64,000 nucleotides of DNA from Dendrobium chrysotoxum (Eukaryota; Streptophyta; Magnoliopsida; Asparagales; Orchidaceae). Below are positions 58,366 to 64,000 of the stretch, in pieces; position 1 is the first letter of the stretch, and every line of letters starts with the position of its first letter. The stretch lies in NCBI GenBank assembly GCA_019925795.1, contig CM034297.1:45468683-45532682 (forward strand), read 5' to 3'. Below the pieces are notes generated by a model. That model was not told the DNA's origin. It worked only from the letters and a program-made list of their open reading frames with translations, and did no database searches. The position numbers and the translations under genes were made by a program.

Positions 58366-58816
58366 TTGGCTGGCTCAAACAATCATGACAATTTTACAAC
58401 TTTTAGCAGACTAATACGAGATAGCTTGGTGACTGCACTTCTTGGATTTGGTGGTTCAAAGAAAGTGAAACTCCACATGTCATTTAAATCTTTGATTTCC
58501 CATCAATTAATCACACACTTGGAGGAATGTGGATGCATATTTCAATGGAGGGACAAAACCTTTCAGGTTTGTTTATCAATTGCATTCTTAATTCAGTTTG
58601 CTCCTATATCTCCTTTGATGCTTGATACCGATCAATACCTATCTTTCTCAACTAAGGACTAGTGTGTTATTTTGTTCATCATATTTTTTATTTATTTAAA
58701 GTTTCATGAATAAGATATAACAAATAGATCTATTCATATTAATGATTTCATTATTTCAAATTCCAAATTATCTTTTTGGCTACAGGCTAGAGTGGATGCC
58801 AATGAAGTGTGGAAAT
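58366..58816 (+). pseudogene. Exon-like frame of unknown function
   Basis: I do not recognise it. The frame reads MAGSNNHDNFTTFSRLIRDS, LLGFGGSKKVKLHMSFKSL and HLEECGCIFQWRDKTFQ, and a donor-like CAG/GTTTGT follows at about 58567. After the acceptor-like CTACAG near 58785, ARVDANEVWK ends in TAG, a plausible C-terminal exon. The composition (no low-complexity sequence, conserved-looking Cys and Trp) suggests a real protein origin. It could be the TNPA-like second gene of the CACTA-like element or another captured host fragment. Confidence 0.3.
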
Positions 58817-59109
58817 AGAGATCCCAAGACTTAGTTACTATTGTGTAAACGAATCGCCCTCATGATATGGGCCATTTTTTTGGATTTTTATGTAATATTT
58901 TGTGAAGACATTTATTGTAATAGATTGATTATAAACACATATGAAGCTTGAAGTAGCCTTTTTTTTTGGAAGGTGGAAAATCATGTAATTTAAGATTTGT
59001 GAAATAAATTTTTTATTTTAAGAAAAATAGCTTATGTAGGCTCTCATATGTGTGATTTTTAGATATTTGATTGGAGATTAATTATTTGCAATTGAAATAT
59101 TATGAGTCA

Positions 59110-59526
59110 CCATAATTAATTTATAATTGAATGTAATCTGCAATGGATAAAGCATATATTGAGGCACATAATAGTATCATTTCAATGTGGCTTATTATTA
59201 AACATGTCCATTAAATAAATGCATTAGAAAAGTTAACCTATTATGACACCTAATTTTTATCATATTTATTCAGAATTTCCATCAAATTAATGTGTTAGAA
59301 AAGCTTGTCAATTAGGACACATTATAGGGGTCATTTACAGACTATTTCATCAAAGTCATATGCAATGAAAGTTTAATTTTTATGGCACATAATAAAGATG
59401 ACCTTACCCCTATGTCAACGGCCACCTAAGTGACACCATTGTTTGGTGTCCCAATACATCATGTGCCCTAATAGATACATATTAGAACACTTTAAGATGC
59501 CCTAATAGTCATTATTTTTTATAGTG
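59110..59526. repeat. Subterminal repeats of the CACTA-like element
   Basis: Variants of GRCACMTAATA and GTGCCCTAATAG recur: GGCACATAATAG near 59162, GACACCTAAT near 59245, GGACACATTATAG near 59314, GGCACATAATAAAG near 59382, GTGCCCTAATAGATAC near 59463 and ATGCCCTAATAGTCAT near 59498. The stretch ends with the CACTATAAAAAAT terminus on the - strand. Clustered subterminal motifs of this kind are the binding sites of CACTA transposition proteins in known families. Confidence 0.5.
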
Positions 59527-60074
59527 AATAGTGTAGTCTTTTTAACTTGGATAGGCCTATGGACAAATTAAATGATGGATATTACTGATTTGGGATTTTG
59601 TGCTTCTATAATCAAATCTACATAATTAGTGTTAGTTACCCCCAAAAGGTAAATTAATACTCATATTATCGACTAGAGAAAAGAAATAATTTATTTTCAT
59701 ATTTAAAACAACATAGAGGATATGAAATTCATTCTAGAGAAAAGTATTCACATACACCTATCTTTTAAAATATAAAACTGACCCAAGTTTAGCTTTAGTC
59801 AATATCCAAAAGATTTTTTTCCTATCTTAATGAACTAAGATAGGGTCTATTTTATACTGGGATCTTGAGTTCCTATAGAGACAAGCCCCTATAGTCAATT
59901 ACATCTCTGAAGAGAAAACTTTTAATTAAAGTGTATATTCTCATTTTGGATTTAAAATATGTGATAGTTACCTTACATACTTTGAAAATATCAATCACTC
60001 ATTTGAAAATATATTTAAATTTTAGAAAATATCCTTGAATTCTTTATACTTTTTCTAAAAAAGGAATTCTAGGT
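59527..60074. other. Unassigned AT-rich spacer
   Basis: It lies between the CACTA-like right end and the end of the copia-4 LTR. Around 59860-59960 are words reminiscent of Ogre-like LTR ends (CCTATAGTCAATTACATCTC, AACTTTTAATTAAAGTGTA), so part may be an old LTR fragment on the + strand. I see no gene. Confidence 0.3.
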
Positions 60075-61831
60075 TGAAAGTTCGTGAGGGTGGTTAAACC
60101 CTATAGAACTAGCCCAAGGCTAACCAAGAGGGAGGGTGAATTGGTATTTTAAAAATTCTTTAAGCAAAAAAAAAATCTTTTTGAAATCTTTTTGAATATT
60201 TTAAACACAAACAATTTTAGCAGAAGCAGATAACCAAATACAGTGATATCAACACAAATTAGGTCACAAAATAAGTGAAAATAAATGCAAAAAAATCAGT
60301 AGAAAGAACACAGCAAATTTATAGTGGTTCGATCAAATCTGACCTACGTCCACTGCCCAGAACCTCCCATTCCAGGTATTGCACTAATCAGTTAGTGCCT
60401 CTCCTTTTGCCCCCATAGCAAGGCAGAGAAGCCCTTATAAAAATCATTCCACTGACCCAGTGAGGTATAGAATCTTGAATCCTTTTTCACCCACTTGGTG
60501 AAGGTAGAGAACCCAGAATCCTTTTACTCCCTCCTGGAGTAGGTAGAGAACCTGACAATCCTTTTACTCCCTCCTGGAGTAAGTAGAGAACCTAGATCTG
60601 ATGCTGATGATCATCTCCCTAGAACCACTAAGGAACCAAGGATGAAGAAGAAAGAAGATAATTGAATCCTTGCTTGGAGTAACCTTTGTGAATCCCCTGA
60701 CAAACTCCCCCTCACAAGATCCTCTCTCTCTCCCAAACTCTCCCTATCCTCTTAGCTCTCTTAGGTTAGAAAAAATAGCAAAAGATTATCTAAAGAGACA
60801 ATTAGAGAGCTTAAATAGAGAGGCTTTAAAAAGTGCCCTAATTTCAACTTACCGACAATATCGTCTAGGACGATCTGTATCATTTTGTATGATTAGTTTA
60901 AATCAGCCCTTTCAACTGGGATGATTTGGGTCTCCTGTATAATTAGAACACAAAGTTTGTTCTGATTGTCCAGGCTGATGTGTTCATTGTCCTATACGAT
61001 TAGTTCAAAATCAGGCATTATCATCTAGCAGATAGTTCAGGACATCCAGGAGATAAATCGGGATGATATGTAGAAATAAAACTGATCATCCTGAATGATG
61101 TCACAATTATCCTGTACAATTAGTTTCAAATCAGATATTATCATCCAACAGATAGTTCGGGATGTCCAGGAGAATTAGGAGAAATCATCTAGTATGATTC
61201 TGAGATTATCCCGGATGATATGACTGATCAATCTAACCTCAATTACTCTCCTAACCACCTGATCAATTTAGGCATGATTGTAACAAATCGTCCAGGATCA
61301 TCCTGTATAATTAGTGCAATTTTGTGAGTTATAAAATCTTGCCAAAATGAGTTTGGCAGCTGGGTATTTTGATTTAAGCATATCGTCTAGGATGATGGGA
61401 ATATCATCCAGGATGATTTTTTTAATCAGGATTACTTAACCTAGTTACCCTAATTTGGGTTGTGAGCTGAACAGATCATTTAGGACGATTAAAAAATTAT
61501 TTTGTATAATTTGGTCAGAAAATTTTATTTTCTCTATCTCCCTTTACTCATTCCCTTGAGTGTGTATGTGTAAGGTTACTTAGCTTCAGAATCCACCACA
61601 TTATAATTGACTTAAGAAAAGGTAGAAAATTCATTTAAATTAAAATTATAAACTTGACTCAGTCCTAATCTACCTGATCTTGAGCTAGCTTGAGACTAAC
61701 CTTGTGGACCTGAAATGTTAGTATTCAACAGAGAAAATAGATATGCAATGAGCTTTAATTATTAGGAGATAGCATAGTAAATAATGTTTATTATTATTAA
61801 AATCATAAGACTTGGGCCTAGATCTGCAACA
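60075..61831 (-). repeat. Copia-4 3' LTR
   Basis: 1757 bp. On the - strand it starts TGTTGCAGATCTAGGCCCAAG right after a purine tract and ends ...CACGAACTTTCA at 60075. It has the palindrome pairs, the 39-bp-type repeats (CCTCCTGGAGTAGGTAGAGAAC on the + strand) and the AATTCACCCTCCCTCTTGG block. The TATA region is altered to TTTTAAAGCC/TATTTAAG. Confidence 0.85.
60860..61510 (-). promoter_or_regulatory. Palindrome-pair array of the copia-4 LTR
   Basis: Pairs start at 60860/60879 (offset 19), 60965/60986, 61085/61106, 61184/61205, 61382/61403 and 61475/61496 (all offset 21). Near 61288 a pair is collapsed into overlapping motifs. Several members have decayed to forms such as ATTATCCTGTACAAT, yet the offset is kept. 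Confidence 0.85.
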
Positions 61832-61832
61832 A

Positions 61833-62073
61833 TCTCCCTTTTTTTAATGATGACAAATATTATTATTAAAAGCTTTTAAGATGTTTTGTTATTCCCTAAA
61901 CTCCCCCTTACTAAGTTAATTCTTTGAAAAATAGGGGAGGTGACGAAAGAAAAATACAAAAAAATAGAATAACAAAACCAAAATAACTAAGTAGGAACAC
62001 AACAATAAGCACTAAGTAAAATAACTTTTACAGGCACATAAGCTTTTACAGACATACCTACTCCCCCTTTTGT
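61833..62073 (-). other. Multiple purine tracts of copia-4
   Basis: On the - strand AAAAAAAGGGAGA (61833-61845) touches the LTR, and further purine tracts lie at about 61900 (TAAGGGGGAG) and 62061-62073 (ACAAAAGGGGGAG). TGATGAC-type words accompany them. This repeats the pattern seen upstream of the copia-3 3' LTR and fits the multiple tracts described for Sireviruses. Confidence 0.75.
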
Positions 62074-62179
62074 CATCATAAAAAGGAGGAACTAGAAAAC
62101 ACTAGAAAGAAAAAGCAGAGTACATCAAAAAAATTGAACAACAATAGAAAAATAACTAAAAGTTGAAGGGACTCTAATC

Positions 62180-62589
62180 AGAAAAAGGTGGTCGTGGTGG
62201 TGGATAGAAAGAGTAGAGAGAGGAGAACTGCTAGCAGAGCCAGTCCATGTCCTAGCTGTGTTGCTGCTACTATATCAGGTAATCATCAAAATGAGAGACG
62301 TGTTGTTGTTGTTGTGTTGCGAACTCCTCAAAATGAGCGACATTCTAGGTGTGCTTCTGCTACTACACCGTTACATAAGACTCAAATATGGCTTCCCACT
62401 GATCAAAATGTTGTACCAGCTGATCGATTGGTGACTGCTGGCGGAGAGGAACAGATTGAGAAATAGCTTCTTTCTCTACTCCCACAGCCTCCTCGTGCCC
62501 CGAATGGAGACGGGTGCTATGAAGGACGTGAAAGGAGCTATTGGTATAGAAGAAAGGTTGATAATTTGGGGGGTAGGATACTAAAGGTT
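62180..62589 (-). pseudogene. Decayed C-terminal extension of the accessory ORF
   Basis: Downstream of the stop at 62590, in other frames and through stops, one reads QHFDQWEAIFESY and then ATQQQQHVSHFDDYL. Gln/His-rich, coiled-coil-like tails of this wording are common at the C-terminus of the same plant protein family. The full gene was probably about 350 codons. A + strand frame at 62188-62466 over the same bases is a shadow. Confidence 0.4.
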
Positions 62590-63309
62590 CTACTTATTTT
62601 TATGAATATAGGCAATAATGTGTCCTAAGGCCATATTTGGTTTCCTCTTATGTTCGGGATCCCTAATACTAGTCAAGTGTTCAATGTATCTGAATAGAAG
62701 ATCAGTAGCATTGAAATCCCTATGAGCCATTATATAATAAGTGGTGATAGAGAGTAAAGGAGTAATGTGAACACAATCACCAGCTTTTAGAATTACAGAA
62801 CTTCTAAGGACATGTTGGATGGTCCTAGCATCTTTGACTAATGAACTAGAGGCACCATCAAGGTAAGTGACATTGGTGTTTCTTAGATACTGATTAACAG
62901 GGCTCCAATTGAAATCAGGATCTGAAACCAAGATATGAAGCTTGTCGCCAGTGGTGGAAAGTTTAAGAATTTTATGGCAGTCCTAATAAGTTATTTTTAC
63001 AGGCTGTTTGTTGGCATATGTAATAAGTACAGTGTATGCATAGTAAAGTCTAAGGCTAGCAAAGAACTCATACAGAAGCTCAGAATTGAAAGGGACTGCG
63101 AGGGTCAAAATGAAGGTAAGGGTTGTATGGGCGAACAGATCTAATACCGGATAAGTTAGTGTGCGGGGATTAACTATCTTTGAGGAAGTAATCCTTACAG
63201 ATTTGTTCTGAAGGTAAGTAGCCTCATCAGCTGCCTCAGTGAAGCAAGGGTCTACAGTATTCCTGGAGGAACTTCCAGTCAGCATCTTAGAATATTTGCC
63301 ACCAACCAT
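62590..63309 (-). pseudogene. Sirevirus accessory ORF, 239 codons with one in-frame stop
   Basis: From the ATG at 63309 (MVGGKYSKM) the frame is open to a TAG at 62983-62985 and then stays in the same frame to a stop at 62590. It resembles the putative plant transposon protein family found in retroelement-derived ORFs: FNSELLYEFFASL, then a PVKITY strand, later VLRSSVILKAGDCVHITPL and FNATDLLFRYIEHL, with MALGHIIAYI. No signal peptide or membrane anchor is convincing, so envelope function is not supported. It lies downstream of where pol would be, in sense orientation, behind its own TATA box. An ORF start of the same family is at 38450. The family match is by eye. Confidence 0.6.
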
Positions 63310-63368
63310 AAAGAAGATTAGGGATTGAGAAAAGGAGTTTTGAGGTGAGAAAAATAGCTTGAAATTAG

Positions 63369-63775
63369 CCTTTTTATAAAGAGTTATCCAGATCGTCCAG
63401 GATGATCTCATGATGATTTGAAGAAATAATGGCATCCAGGTCGATTGGTCAAAAAGGTGGTCCTATCATCCAGAATAATCAAACATCATCCAGGATGATT
63501 AAAAATAGGCAATCGTCTTGAGGAGTCAACTGGAATGATCTTTGACTAGTTGGATCGTCCAGGACGAACATGTGTATCGTCTAGGATGATGAGTCATTAA
63601 GGATTATACCAACTACATTAAAATTGGCCAGCCATTTATGCCATGTTGATCGTACAGGATGATCGAGGAATCATCCAGTACGATCACCAATAATAGGTGT
63701 AGATTAGTTGTTGGATGGAAGGTGAGCAATGAGATGGTATCATCTAGGACGATCAAACACCATCTAGGATGACGT
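63369..63775 (-). promoter_or_regulatory. Internal promoter of the accessory gene with LTR-type palindromes
   Basis: On the - strand CTTTATAAAAAGG (63369-63381) lies about 60 bases before the ATG at 63309. Upstream of it are palindromes at 63392, 63465/63485, 63554/63576, 63649/63670 and 63739/63759, with offsets of 20-22 bp. These are the LTR motif (ATCGTCCAGGATGAT, ATCATCCAGTACGAT). The arrangement copies the U3 layout of the LTR: palindromes, TATA, leader. Confidence 0.65.
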
Positions 63776-64000
63776 GAACAAAAAAATTGAAAATTTTGAG
63801 GATGGATAGAGTTGATCAGAAGAGGTCCCAAAAATAAAAAATAAGTAAAAAGAATGATAAGAACAAATGAAAAATAAAAAAGAACAAGAAAAAGAGAAAA
63901 ATAAAAGTTTTTTTTAATCAATCATCATTCAATAAATGACAAAATTACCTTAAGTTTAAATTTAAAAAACTCAAAAGAAATGAATCGATAAAACTGAAAT
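63776..64000 (-). other. Copia-4 sequence upstream of the internal promoter
   Basis: A/T-rich sequence with AAAAATAAAAAATAAG-like runs. It should be the region between pol and the accessory gene. No RNase H coding is visible up to the window edge. Confidence 0.4.

Larger units (their letters stand above)
54617..59526 (+). mobile_element. Candidate CACTA-like (En/Spm) DNA transposon carrying a host gene fragment
   Basis: The right end, read on the - strand, starts CACTATAAAAAATAATGACT, a CACTA-type terminus. At 54618 ACTATAAGAAAT could be the left end with its first C changed to G. The 59110-59526 region has the clustered subterminal repeats expected of CACTA elements, and a TNP1-like exon lies inside. 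Against it: the 3-bp flanks (TTT, AAT) do not match and the left end is weak. The interior also holds a BAHD exon fragment and an unrecognised exon-like frame. Confidence 0.35.
60075..64000 (-). mobile_element. Copia-4, 3' part of a Sirevirus-type element with accessory gene
   Basis: On the - strand it reads accessory-gene promoter, accessory ORF, purine tracts and 3' LTR (61831 to 60075). Pol would lie beyond 64000. The LTR start TGTTGCAGATC and the palindrome pairs tie it to copia-1 to copia-3. It is the only copy in the window that shows the accessory gene in nearly complete form. Confidence 0.8.

Noticed and set aside
62590..63309. Envelope gene of the copia-4 element
   Set aside because: The position fits, but no signal peptide, clear membrane anchor or cleavage motif is visible, and the wording fits a soluble plant transposon-protein family better.
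1..64000. tRNA or rRNA genes
   Set aside because: I looked for tRNA-like B-box motifs and rRNA-like conserved blocks by eye and found only primer binding sites, which are short tRNA complements.

Overview
This is nuclear DNA from a plant, very probably an angiosperm and probably repeat-rich heterochromatin. Nearly all of the 64 kb is nested LTR retrotransposons of two kinds: Ty1/copia elements of the Sirevirus type (gag with CCHC knuckles and coiled coil, GAG-pre-INT, initiator-Met-tRNA primer sites, several purine tracts before the 3' LTR) and large Ogre/Tat-like Ty3/gypsy elements with LTRs of up to about 6.6 kb. No intact host gene was found. AT-rich composition, microsatellites, two classes of DNA transposon and a BAHD acyltransferase exon fragment also point to a plant.

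Layout. 1-386 ends in a GGGTCGGGT-rich DNA-transposon-like terminus. 420-2285 is a decayed Tekay/Del-like Ty3/gypsy gag-pol. 2286-3369 is the start of an Ogre-like LTR. A Sirevirus (copia-1, + strand, 3370-28585) is inserted into that LTR and was then hit at least three times: by a 14.3-kb Ogre-like element (4127-18412) in its 5' LTR, by a solo LTR (22869-26796, target duplication GTGAG) before its RT, and by a 1.1-kb hAT-like element (27445-28575, target duplication ATTAAAAT) inside its RT. An Ogre-like LTR fragment on the - strand (28586-32384) then joins copia-1 to an oppositely oriented truncated Sirevirus (copia-2, 32385-37858). 37859-38614 is the 3' accessory-gene region of another Sirevirus, into which copia-3 (38615-48306, + strand, the most complete copy) is inserted. 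48307-54291 is a further Ogre-like LTR. 54617-59526 is a candidate CACTA-like transposon holding a TNP1-like exon and a BAHD exon fragment. 60075-64000 is the 3' end of a fourth Sirevirus (copia-4, - strand) with a nearly open accessory gene.

How the parts relate. All pol genes here are broken by stops, frameshifts or insertions, so none of these elements looks autonomous. The most striking signal is in the Sirevirus LTRs. The upstream part of each carries six to eight pairs of a 15-bp palindrome (consensus ATCGTCCNGGACGAT). Within a pair the two palindromes are 21 bp apart, centre to centre, in almost every case, although the DNA between pairs has diverged. The same palindromes sit upstream of a TATA box in front of the accessory gene downstream of pol. 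This suggests one regulatory code used at two promoters of the same element. The Ogre-like element carries a 142-bp tandem array and a 95-109-bp tandem array just before its 3' LTR, the position from which plant satellites are known to arise.
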